Source of the DNA: Callipepla californica brunnescens
Lineage: Eukaryota; Chordata; Aves; Galliformes; Odontophoridae
Direction: 5' to 3'
DNA: 64,000 nucleotides
NCBI GenBank assembly: GCA_023055505.1
Contig: JALIRH010000013.1
Span: forward strand, 4,960,001 to 5,024,000
Positions 49,501-60,820 of the stretch are shown piece by piece. The first letter of the stretch is position 1. Every line of letters begins with the position of its first letter. Below the pieces are notes generated by a model that worked only from the letters and a program-made list of their open reading frames with translations, made no database searches and was not told the origin of the DNA. A program made the translations under genes and the position numbers.

Positions 49501-52500
49501 CTCCACGTTTCCCGTTTGTTCACCCACCATCCAATTAACAGCCCGTTAAGCTGCTCACCTGCAGAGCCATCTATTCTCAGGCCTCTGCAGCACAGCTCTA
49601 ATCCCTCCGCTACTCGTACCTGATTGCTGGACTTACACGGTTGCAGTTCTGGATGCTTTTTCAAGCCCAAACAAATTGCCTCTCCAAATGTTCTCCAGCA
49701 TCTTTAAAGGGGTTATTATTCCCCAGATCCTTTCAGGCCTACCCGTGCACTCGATTTGCTAGACCTGCAGTCAGGCTTTTAAAGCAGCTCTTTGCAGAGA
49801 TCAGATAGAGCTATTTACCGTGTTTATCCTTCTGTGTTTCCACAGACTCGTTTTGGCATCAGCCTCATCTGCCAGATTGGAAGCAGTGTGACAGCAGCAC
49901 GAGGATGGGAACAGAGCTTTTAGAATGAAGAATCTCAAGCTCAGATCCAAGACTGCAAGGTTTGTAATGTTCCATTTCCTAGTGTGCTCCCCAAAAGGAG
50001 GTTCTGGATTGAAGCCACAGTTAGAGAGTAGGGAGACCTTGTAGGAATTCCAATTCTTCTTGTATTTCAAGTAGCTTAAAAATTGAAAATGAACTTCAAA
50101 TCGTATGCACCAAGACAGCTCCTAAAGGTTTGAATATCATTAAATCCAAACTCCACAACCTCATCTTTTCTTTGGACTTGAATGTGAATTTTTGTGTGCT
50201 GGGTATCTATACTACATTACATGCAATAGTGTATTTCAAACACAAGAAAAGAAAAATAGAATATTTTCAGTTTATTCACCGCTGTTAATTTTTCTGTGGC
50301 TATGAAATGTGTGGGTAGCAGCACTGAGGTAATTAGCACAGCCTCCGTCCTCTTTAGCGCTATTTCCATAACCCCATCTGCACTCCAGGGGTTCTTTTTA
50401 CAAGATTATTATTTTTTTTTTACTCCTCGAATTTAAATTACTCCCTGTGCTTACACCTGGATACATGGAATATATAATTCTGGTGACGTGTTTCAAACTC
50501 AGCCCTTGGAGGCTTCCCTGTCCTAGTGCTGCTAGCAATCTCTGTCTGTGGAAGACTGGAAGACTCTCCAGAGCATATTACCGTCAACATCTACCAGAGA
50601 CACTGCGCAATATTAGTCAAGGCATCTTTAATAATGCAAGAAAGGCCAGCAGCCCGCAGAACATCAAGACCGATATCGAAGAATTATGAGCCACCTATTT
50701 CTCAATGCTCATTTCATAGCTATTCTTCGCTTTTTCCCCCCACCATTTTATATTAGCAAAAGCTGTTTTTTTTTTTACATTCAGCACGTGTCAGAAAAAA
50801 TAAATCTTTTTTTATATGCCACTGCTTATCCACTGATGTATAAAAATTAGTGTAAGGATCAGATATGTGACACACTGTTTACATGAAGCATAGTTGACTT
50901 ACAATAATTCAATTAGAAACTGCTTGTAGCTGCAGGTGAGGAAGATGGATGCCAAGGCCAGGAGCAGCCCATGCCACACCAACCCAGACCACTGAATACA
51001 AGAAGCCAAGTTCCCTATTTTGTTTGTACCACGCCCCTAGAGTTAACACTGCTTCACAACCAGCAAGCTTTTCCTGGAACGATTCAGGATGCGATCACAT
51101 AACAGGCCCCTGACCTTTTGGCTACATAGTGCTTTTGCAATCAATAGCACAGAAATTAATGTGTTTATTGTATCAGAGCATTTTTAAAATTTCATATGTA
51201 CCGTCATTAATTACCTCAAATACCCATGATACTGTGTTTGGAAGTGCTGGCCCACTGCTTTCAAAATTCTGCACAGGAACAAGTTGAATCAAGCAGTCTG
51301 AAAAATCAAACCCAACTAATTCTTCTGTTCTCCCCAGGTCATTAATCTTCATGGGACAAATTACCACCGGCAGCTCAGCGGTGTGGCACTGATGGACTGG
51401 GGAGACAACAAAACCACTCAGCCATAACTGAGAGGAGTATTTGCCTTGCATCCTCTACAACCTCTTCCCTGAAATTTCTTACTATTTCCTTAGTCAGTTT
51501 GGTGCAAATGATTATAATCTATGGTTTTTCATTGGCCTTCTGTCAGAACCATCCATCCACGCTCACACAAACCACTCCCTGCTGACACCTACACACCTGC
51601 TTTGATTTTCCCTTTCTCAGGGAGATGAGGGCTCCCTGCACTGCAGCCTTGAGATTTGTTGAGTCAAAGGCACGAACTCGGAGACAGCTTCCCTTGCAAC
51701 CTCTTTCTCCCCTGTTTCCACAAGGCCCTGCAGCTTCAATGTCAATGTTTGGTTTTTCACTGACGAGTGGTATTGACATAGTTGTTCAGGAGTCTGACAG
51801 TACAATTTTAATATCGAAACTGAAGGCTGCTTGCCATGGCAGGGAGCATTACATACAGCAAAATCATAGGCTGCCATAACAACAAAGGGAACAATATATA
51901 ATACCAGCGTTAAAAAAAATTCTGCATGAGAGAGAAAGAAATAAAAAGGCAACCTTCAAACTTTTTCTACTGGCTACTCAAACAGGAGAGCTTGTACAGC
52001 ACATTTTGTACATACTCTCATAACTGCATACTTAAACATGCTAAAAAGATAACCAAAATGTGCATTTGAAAAGGTAATCATTTCAGTCAGGCCTTCACAC
52101 TCCTTCAATGGCCAGCTTCTCATCTTACCCCACTGAAACCCAAGGCAGTGCTGCACGTTGCTCATCACTGCACTGAAGAGCTCACTCCTGAAGTGGGCAG
52201 TCCCGTCTGCCCTTCAGCTTTAATGAGGTTTCATTCACTCCCTGCCAGAAGGGAACACGGAAATATTTGTCTGTGTGTCTGCTGAGGGTATGTGTTTACC
52301 CGCTTATTTAAAGGGGTAAAATTCCATCTCTGTATTACTGAAGTCAAAGGAATGTTGAATGTTAACTGTATTCACCTTCTTGTATGCTATTCTATTCCAT
52401 GCTGGAATAACAATTCCAATAATAATTACCTTAGAAATGATCCTGTTACAGGCACAAACACCAATATTAAATTCAGAGGCTGTTAGCTGAATTCTGTTGT

Positions 52501-53428
52501 GGGATTTTTTTTTTGCTACGATAAAAATTTGAGCTCCCATCCCAAACACCACGGTGACACAGAAAGCCGAGACCAACTCGATAAAAACAAACAAACAAAA
52601 AATCAATTAGAAACGCAATATTAAAAAGCCTACTTCATTTTCCCAGCCCAAAATGATCTCCTTTGTGAGTGGTGTGCAGCGTGCACGATTTACCTTCAGG
52701 TCACATTTGCTATCGTCTGAAAGCTTAAGGGGAAAAACACACAAGTGTTTTTCCTTAACCTGCAGCAGTACAGTCAAAGGCACTGATGAGGTCACAACAG
52801 TACATAATAAACATTCAATAAAGAAAACGGTGCCATATGCTGCTTTTCCTCTGCTCTACTTAGTTCTCTGGAAAATGATCAACAATAGTTGCAGTTAAAA
52901 CCTCATCATGTTTTTCTGGTATCAAATGGGGTTAAAAAGTCATGTAAATAGATACACACGAACTAAACAGAAACAGCTGGAAAGCTCCCAGAAGAGACCT
53001 CTAACAACCTCCAAGCTGGACGGGCCGTGGTAGATCAACGGATCGCTATTAAGATTAAAGGCTTACACCAGACCCGCTGTGAAATTCAATCTGCTGAATT
53101 TAAAACGTTGATGGCACGAAATGGAAAGTTTTAAATGGTTCTATTTATTAACTCGTATAAAGGAAGGTGACAAGAGAGAGGCTACGTCTCCTGCGCTCCC
53201 AGCGTGCACGGAGCTATGTGCTGAGACAAACAGCTCTGTAGGTGCCTTCTATGGAAATCAAACATTTCAAGCAAACCCTTGTATTGATTCTCTGAAAAAA
53301 AAAAAAAATTACCTGCATCATTCGCAGTTCTGTGGACTTTTCTAATGGTTTTGGACCAAATTCTTCTTGGAGGAACACTACAGCAGTGATTTCGAATTAA
53401 TTATATCTGAACTCCTAAGAGCAAGCTC
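46597..53428. other. Long AT-rich noncoding interval
   Basis: Nearly 7 kb with no recognised transposon, gene or RNA. A (CAAA)n run lies at 52583-52601 and T-runs near 50409-50420 and 50767-50777. The absence of CR1 over this length suggests single-copy DNA. Frames near 51543-51952 (78-111 codons) overlap on both strands and carry no motif. Confidence 0.5.
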
Positions 53429-53444
53429 TTTTTTTTTTTTTTTT
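53429..53444. repeat. T16 homopolymer
   Basis: Sixteen T residues followed by a pyrimidine run (ccttccctcc). Confidence 0.93.
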
Positions 53445-53875
53445 CCTTCCCTCCTTGTTAGTTTGACCTATGCTATTTCAATTGCATTTGATGGGATTAT
53501 ACTGCTGCGTCTAACAAATAACTAATATGACAGCTGTCTGAGCCTGCAAGTGCTACTGGTCTCTTACCATCCTCATGGGATAACTGTCCCTGAATTGTGT
53601 TTCTTACCTAACTTGGAGGAATGCCCTACAATTCCCCTGCAAAAGCCCGGCTCTGTGTCGCTCCCGCGGGGATATGTTAGCAGTGTGTTTGTGCTGACGC
53701 CGACTTCCCTGCACAGATTGTCACCCTCCGCAAGTCACTCAACTTCAAATCTCAGATCCATTACCAGCCAAAAAGTCCAAATGTTTCAATCTCAAAAATC
53801 TCTCGAACATTCTGCAGCTCCCTTCGTTTGAAACTCAGTCTCTCCGAAGAAGTGACAGCGTGACAGTAATTAGTT
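53445..53875. other. Noncoding DNA, nothing recognised
   Basis: Unrecognised. A 93-codon plus-strand frame (53550-53831) is Ser/Pro-rich without a domain. Confidence 0.5.
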
Positions 53876-53911
53876 ACACTTGTTGGGAGATTTACACTTG
53901 TTGAGAGATTT
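53876..53911. repeat. 18-bp tandem duplication
   Basis: Two adjacent 18-bp units, acacttgttgggagattt and acacttgttgagagattt, differ by one base. Confidence 0.96.
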
Positions 53912-56214
53912 GAGAGAGCTTCCTCCAAAGACAGACAGCGTAGAATTTATATATGTTTGGAATAATATTTAGACTTCTGTCACAGATTTACCATCTGCAT
54001 TTATTGGCACTCGTGCTCCCCAGGCAAAGACCTCTGCTGGCAATGTAAATTAGGTCACAGCAGCATTGCTCCTTTGGGAGTGCTGGGAAACCTTCGACAC
54101 TATGAACAAACCGAGGGTTCAAATGGGAAGGGAAGCCCCATCACCTGGGGTTGGATTTTCACATGATGGCAGCATCCTGATGGCCAGCATGGAGCCAGCA
54201 CAGAGCCACACTGCACAGCCCTGTGTCCTGTCCTATGATTCAGACCTCTGGCCACAGGGCGGATGGAAGAGTTGGCTTAACGCAGGGAAAATTATCTTGT
54301 TGCAAAACACACTGTTGAAACACTGCAAAAAAAAAAATTATTTGAGAAGATGATTAGAAACTGTGACGAGCCACTTGTTTTGTGCTTCAGACAGTTCCCA
54401 CACTGAGGCTCACTGACAACATTTTGGAAGCCAATCAAAACAGATCTACGTGTCTAAAAGCTTAAGCCAGAGAGGTTACATTTTCATCTGGCACACGGCA
54501 TTGTAATTCAGTTAGCTGTAAAACTGCCACTTCAACAGGTCCCTGCAAACCGGCTGCTACCTGAGTGCCAAAAGCCAGGAGCTCGAGGAGCATCTGCCAG
54601 AGCCCTTCACTGGGACAGCTGAGGGAGCCATTCAGAAGCAGGTCAGAGGGGTTCATGCTTTTGGCAAAGGCACAGGTATGGTAAAAGACATGACAGGGAA
54701 AGTGAAACTTTAGTCAGCTGTAAAAAAACAAACCAGGATTTTCTTTAGTTCTGCTGCTTTTAAAAATGCATTCATTTTTGCTCTTCCGCTGCATGAACTC
54801 CAGAGTTTTTCAATCTTACTTTAATCTCACAGCATTTGTAAGCATGACAAATACTTCAGAAACTTGGAAGAAACCTATTCGCCAGGTGGGGTTCCCCGAA
54901 GAGATCCCTCCGTTCCAACCATCTGACACATTCTTGGAAGCCAACCCAATACAAAGGGACCACACGTCACCTCCGTGAGTTGATTTCTGAGAGCCATACG
55001 TCTTTCCTCTTAATATACAGCCTCATTAAGTTTTCATAAAAGGTCTGCATTATTAAAGTCCCTGCTCTCTCCTGAGGAATTGAGGTACAGCATCTCAGGT
55101 GATGCTATGGTGCCCATTCAACAAAACTTGCAACACAGATGCTATTTTAAAAAGAGCACTTAGCAATGGGGCAGGTGACCTGCTTCTGCAGGACAAAGCC
55201 CATTCTTACCAACAGGAGGGAGGCAAGCAAGTACTCTGCTAAGGGTGGGAAGGAGCCTCTGTTAAACTGCGTGCTCACCTGCCTGTCCGTCACATCTTGC
55301 TTGCAAAGCTTTTCTCAGAGAACAAGAATAAAGCCCAGGGAGGGTGCTTCAATGAGCGTCTCAGGGTTGGCAACCTCTTTTATAGCCATCCAATCGTAGC
55401 ATGTGGAAAGAAAAAGATGAGAAAACCAGTATATAAAAATATTCATTTCCAGTTGTTTGGGCTGAGACTCCTTCCTACAAAAACATCAATCTGCCATTAT
55501 CCTCCTGCCAGGTAAATGGGTGAGGTGGCTAAAAGCGACCTACCAAGGAAATTTTTAACTTGGGAGCACATCATCACAGCACAGACAAGATTTTCCCTGA
55601 TGGAGGCAAATTACTTCAAGACTGGTGGCTCTTGGTGGCACACAAAGAGCACTACACTCTGCCCTGTACGCAGGAGCGATTCTCTCTTTGCATGATAACG
55701 AGCATTCCTGGTTTGGAAGTAGCTAACACAGTAGCTCTGGAAGAGACCCACTATGATAGCATTTATTAGGGAGCCTGATCTATAGATGAAGTGAAACCAA
55801 ACGGCAGGATCTCTACCTTAGCCTGAAGACCTCTTCAAGGTCCTGAGCATTAAGGAAAAGCTCCAACGTTAAAAGCATCAAGAAGTGAGATTTAGGAAGA
55901 GGAATTTAATTTTACAAGTCAGTATTCAGACGGAAATTAGGCTTGAGGATAGAGGGCTGGGTTCACTGATAACATGAAATAGAACAGGAAATCTCTTGGA
56001 GGCAGTGAGGAGAGGCTGGATCTGCAGCAGCATCCCTCCATGATCCAGCAGCTGCTGGCCAGAGGCTCTCAGCCCCACCTGGAAAGAGTGCTGCTCCATG
56101 CCAGCAGCTGCCACTAGCACAAGGTTAGGATGTGTAAGGCTGCACCTCAGCTGAAAGTAAAATCTCAGATTAGGTGTTAACTCATGAACTCTGCCATCCT
56201 CATCAAGATGAAGA
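53912..56214. other. Noncoding DNA upstream of a CR1
   Basis: No gene recognised. A perfect 14-bp palindrome (ccagcagctgctgg) lies at 56045-56058 and includes an E-box (CAGCTG). The 171-codon minus-strand frame at 55926-56441, the longest in the window, is partly the antisense of the following CR1 and so is not evidence of a gene. Confidence 0.55.
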
Positions 56215-56693
56215 GTCCTCAGTACAGGAGAGGCATGGGCCTGTTGGAGCATGCCCATAGGAGGGCCACAAAAATGACCCAAGGGATGGAACACCTCCCT
56301 ACAAGGACAGGCTGAGAGCTGGGGCTGTGCAGCACCGGGAAGGGAAGGTTGCAGGAGACCTGAGAGCAGCCTGTCACTATCTAGAGGGGCTCTAAGAAAG
56401 AAGGGACAGATTCTTGAACAGGATCTGTTGTGATAAGACAAGGGGAAATGGTTTTAAACTAAAAGAGGGGAGATTTAGACTCCATGTAATGAAGAAGCTT
56501 TTTACAGGAAGGGCAGTGAGGCACTGGCACAGGTTGCCCAGAGAGTGGTGGTACCACATCCCTGGCGCTCAAGGTCAGGCTGGACAGGGCTCTGGCACCT
56601 GATGGAGCTGGAGGTGTCCCTGCTCACTGCAGGGGGGGTGGACCAGATGGCCTTTGAAGGCCCCTTCCAACTCAAACAATTCTATGACAATCA
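56215..56693 (+). mobile_element. CR1 LINE, longest plus-strand fragment
   Basis: It begins with 'cagtacaggagaggcatggg' and 'ctgttggagcatgcccatag' 'gagggccac' (the family's '..gagctgttggagagggtccagaggagggccac..'). It continues through gacaggctgagagctggggc, 'gggaaatggttttaaac' and 'gcactggcacaggttgccca' to the tail 'ccaactcaaacaattctatg'. A decayed ORF2 C-terminal frame reads [20 protein letters not shown] and [13 protein letters not shown] before it shifts. The uninterrupted 3' region shows what the copy at 13895 has lost. No catalytic domain remains. Confidence 0.95.
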
Positions 56694-59600
56694 ATCATCA
56701 AGAATATGAAACTACGTAAATGCAAAGGAATCCTCAGGGATTCCAATTAATAAAAGTAGGTTTTTGTTATCCTTCCTTTTCTGAAAGCAGCTTAATTGAA
56801 GGTTTATTGTAATGTCATAACACTTCTGTTCCGCTCAAGGACGTGAGGAACAACAGAGAGCCTTCCCCTTGCAGAGTGCTGGGAAAGGAGGAGGCCTGAG
56901 GAGAAAGGAAAATGCTTCCAGGAATGAAGAACCGGGACTGTCTGTAAGAGCTGTGAAGCACAGAAGCTTGGCTCAGTGAAATCAGAGAATATTTCTGTTA
57001 TCAAAATGGGAAGTTATTACAGTCTGCAATCAGAAAAAAAAAGATGAAAGCTGTACCAATGAAGTGAAGTGCCAAACTCACACTTGAGAAACTGCAGAGC
57101 TAAGTGCCTATTAAAAAGCCAGAAATCAGACAAAGAAACATGCAAGGGACAAGGTTAAATATCATCAAAGAGAAGGATTGAAAGAAGGTCAATAACTGCT
57201 CGGACAGGAAAGGAAGATGAATAGAAAATTGTTCTGGACCACCTGAAACCTCTGCATGGCAGAAAGGTATTGATGGGATTTGAAGTGACCAAGAAAAATG
57301 TGAAAGATGTGTCCTCCTTTCTCTCACAAAGTGAACTAAAAAAAGAGAGAGAGAGAAAGAAAGAAAAGCCAAAGTCAAGGAAACCTCCTTACAAGTTTCA
57401 GGGGACTGCTTAGGAAAAAGGACAGGCTTCACACTGGATGCTGTAGAGCAGGGACTTTTCAGAAAAGTGCTTCAAACACTCATGTAATAAAAATTGATGT
57501 ATAATGACTGGATTGGAAACATACTCTTCCTTGTGTTTTAATCACATGGAACCAGTTTTTACTTCTGAAATGGACAAAACCCATTTGAAACCCTTTAAAA
57601 AAATTGCCAGTGGTTTATCCTGCTTGCCCAGACAAGCTTCAGAGCTGCAGGCTTCTTGAATGCTGTAATCATCTCATCGAGAAAGCCAAAGCACAGGCTG
57701 CACTTTAAAACTGGTTATGAAAATCGAGGAGGAAGAAAGTTCCTCTGATAAGATAGGAAATGGCTCTGGAGGATCTAGGAGCAGCCTTGCTTCTGGCACA
57801 GGCTCCTCGTGGAAACTTCAGTCCTGTTAGCTCGTCCCTTCTTTACCCCATAGCAGAGGTAACAAGGCCATTGCTTTTTCTGCTTCAGTGTAAAGAATGT
57901 GGAGTTGTGATTATGTGGCAACACAGCTGAATGCAGTATTTACTGTAACGAGTCTCTGATGCAGCTTCTCACTCCTTTGTGTTTTCAGCTCTTTTTCCAA
58001 CATGAGCAAATGCCCTTCCAACAAATGATGTGGTTTTTGTCCATAACTGTACAAGAGGCTTTCCAGAAACAGAGGATGGCTAAGTAGAAATGTTCGGGAG
58101 GGAAAGCAACATTGATTCCTGTTATGGGGATCATAAGAGGGAGGGGGTCGAAGGCTAGGAACTGCTGATGAAGCCCTGAGCAGAGTCCCCAGACAGGGAC
58201 ACAGGGCAGAGCCTCTTGCAGCAGGGAGGAATGTGCTGGCCACACAGAGCTCAGCATGTCTTTCAAGCCTGCCAGGGGCTGAGAGGGCAATAAACCCTTC
58301 CCTGCCCTTCTTTCTAGACCTTGCTGCTTCTTCCTTCTGCACCCCAGCTTGCTCACGAAAATGCTTTCAGTAAATGCAGACAGAGAGCCATGCAGACATG
58401 CTCAAACCATGACAACCATCACAAATGCTCAGCCACAGTCTGCATTCCCTTGGGAGAGCCACACAACTGATAAAGAGGAAGAAAATACCAGGTTATTTCC
58501 TCATACTTCAGTGTGTCAAACCAGGACCAAGCTGCAGGGCAGAGACGGGCTGAGACGGCTCACCCAGTCCTTGCACCCTCTGCTGTCTGTGAACACCAAC
58601 AGATCCTGTAATTTTTCCATATTCCAATGCATATTTTGAATATAGCATTTCAAACGCTGTATACTGAAATAAGAAACTTACATAAGATCAAGGACAGCAG
58701 GATTCAGCTGTCATTGTGATAGAAGCTTGAGAGGTCAGCTGGATGAGCCTGATGCACACAAGCAGATCGAGCAAAGCAGGAGCCAGCAGCCACCACCTTG
58801 AGCAAAGCAAGCCCCACTGCAAAGAAACGGTTGTATGACCTGTCTCCTATCCAATGAGGCTGATGGTTTCAGGTAAGCCACAACACATGTAAGGACCTTC
58901 TTATTTTTTCTTTCCTTTTTTTTTTTTTCCCCCCTCCAAACTTGATCTCCATTGCGGGAGTAATTGTGATGAATTCCCAATCAGGATAAATACAGCCTGT
59001 GGGACAAATTTAAGGAGGTGAAATTAGAGGTTGGTACGAAGACAACAACTGCTAGGAAGCACCGCGAGCAAATGATGGATGAGACCAAGGCAACAAATGG
59101 ATAGATTGTCAAACACACAAACCGACAGCACAACGGGAAATTGATGGCAGCTGTTCCAGCCTGAGCCCGGACCTACCACGCTGCCTTAAAGCATCATTAA
59201 CTTTAGTATAAAAGCTGTGTGCTACAGAGACTTTATTAGGCAGAATCACAGGTGTTTAAGAACTTGATGAAGTATTTTCTCCACACAAGCATTCCCTGCT
59301 GCACGTGCAGACGCTGCGAGGGCCTCGTGGGTACCCCGGGGTGACCCAGCATGTTTGACATGCTTAAGGTTTCTGGGGCGCTCCGCTAAAAAGCCTCCCT
59401 GGCCAAAAATAAAACCTGTGTCTAGTCAGGCAAAAATAAAGTCCATTTACAGAGGTGAAAAAGCCAACAAAGTGCCCACATTGGAAGCTGCGCCTTGTAG
59501 AAAGTGCAGTAAGTGGGCGGGAGAAGCAGTACTGTGTTACGTGAGCAGAGCGGCACTGCCAGCAGAGATTCAAGCAGTTCACTGCTGACGTCCCTAATAT

Positions 59601-60568
59601 CTCATCGTCCCAGCCAAACCTGATGGGGCCTGTGGGTAGGAAAGGCATTGCCACAGAGGTTTACACAGTGCCCCCATGCACGTTCAGATGTTCTCCTTTT
59701 AGCTTTCATTCAACTCAGTTTTAGTTAAAAACTAAAGTTGACCGATGCCAAGAAAATTAAAACAACCTGAATCAGTGAAGAGAGCAAAACTTTCCATAGG
59801 AGAGATGTGAGCTGCACAGAAAAGCTTGAGAAGGAACAAAGTCCTTCTTGCCTTGTCAGTAATTTCTTTGGCTATTTTCGATAATATCCTAGAAGCTGTT
59901 AAAGGACATTCAGCAAAAAGGTCACTTGAAAGTGTTTGCAAAGATTAGGGGAGATTAGGATGCGTTTACTTGCAGTACCTGCCGCATGCTCTATTCGCTG
60001 TCATGGAGGAAGAAAACAGCAGAATTAATCCTCAGTGAGGGAATTAGGATGATATTGTGCTGGGTCACGTTCCTGGATCATAAGATTTCCACCAGTCAAT
60101 CCTGAGTTATTGTAGTACAAATACTTAACCTAATTTGATAGCTACTCTTGTAAAAAAAATTACAATAGGAAATTGCATTCTTTGTGCTTCAGAATAAACT
60201 TTCCATTAAAAAAACAAGAGGTATTAAGCCAGACACCAGCAATACCCATCCCTCTTTAATGTAGGCTATATCACAAAGCAGGTCCCCACCATTCTGTTGC
60301 TGTCAGCCCTCCTCACAAACAGATTTTTGCAGTTAGCATGAACTATTGAAGTGTGCAGACACCTGGGCTTGGTTAGATGGAGGTCTGCTTGCCTGTGTCT
60401 TCAAGGTGAAGCAAGATGTGGGTTAAGTTGCCCCAGTACAGAAAAGCGTTTTCCTTAGGTGCTTTCCCTTAAGCACTGTTACCCTGTAGAAAAGCTAGCC
60501 TCAGTCACATGCTTTTCTGCAAATTTCACCCTGAAATACATATTTTTCCATAGCTACTTTCCACACAT
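56694..60568. other. Noncoding DNA with simple tracts
   Basis: It contains a GA-rich tract at 57338-57368 ((GA)n into (GAAA)n) and a T13-C6 tract at 58916-58934. The patch 58130-58330 is GC-richer, and 'gggcaataaacccttccc' near 58286 recalls an LTR polyadenylation region, but no LTR borders can be defined. Frames of 123 and 143 codons overlap at 57911-58356 on the same strand in different phases and lack domains. Confidence 0.45.
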
Positions 60569-60820
60569 TCATGTGAGACAGGCTTGTGCAAGTAACTGCA
60601 GCAGCTCAAGCAGCACACTGAAACACATGAAGCTTAAAGATAGTGTTTGACTTTCTGCTTTCAAAGCCTCCTCAGCACCACATACAGGATTCTCTAAGTC
60701 ATTCACGTACGTAAGGGCATCCACATCTGCGTGCTGCTCAAGGGAATGCAGCTGCACTGGCCATTTCCAACTTCCATCAAAGAGCTCTTCAAAGCAATAC
60801 TCACACTCTAGTAAGGTAAC
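60569..60820 (-). other. Weak candidate exon (unknown protein)
   Basis: On the minus strand a good splice-acceptor-like sequence (cacttcttttcag, AG at 60821-60822) is followed by an open frame of about 83 codons ending at a stop at 60569. It reads LLECEYCFEELFDGSWKWP and then EQHADVDALTYVNDLENP, an acidic, coding-like composition unlike the Leu/Ser/Cys-rich chance frames elsewhere. A CxxC pair is present (C-E-Y-C). Possible donors exist inside it (gtgagtat near 60803-60796, gtacgtga near 60711), so the 3' limit is unclear. I do not recognise the protein, and no partner exon was found. It may be chance. Confidence 0.2.

Noticed and set aside
55926..56441. Longest open frame in the window (171 codons, minus strand)
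   Set aside because: Much of it is the antisense of the plus-strand CR1 at 56215-56693, and the rest shows no domain.
57911..58356. Two overlapping minus-strand frames of 143 and 123 codons
   Set aside because: Different phases over the same bases; both look like chance openness in a stop-poor, GC-richer patch.
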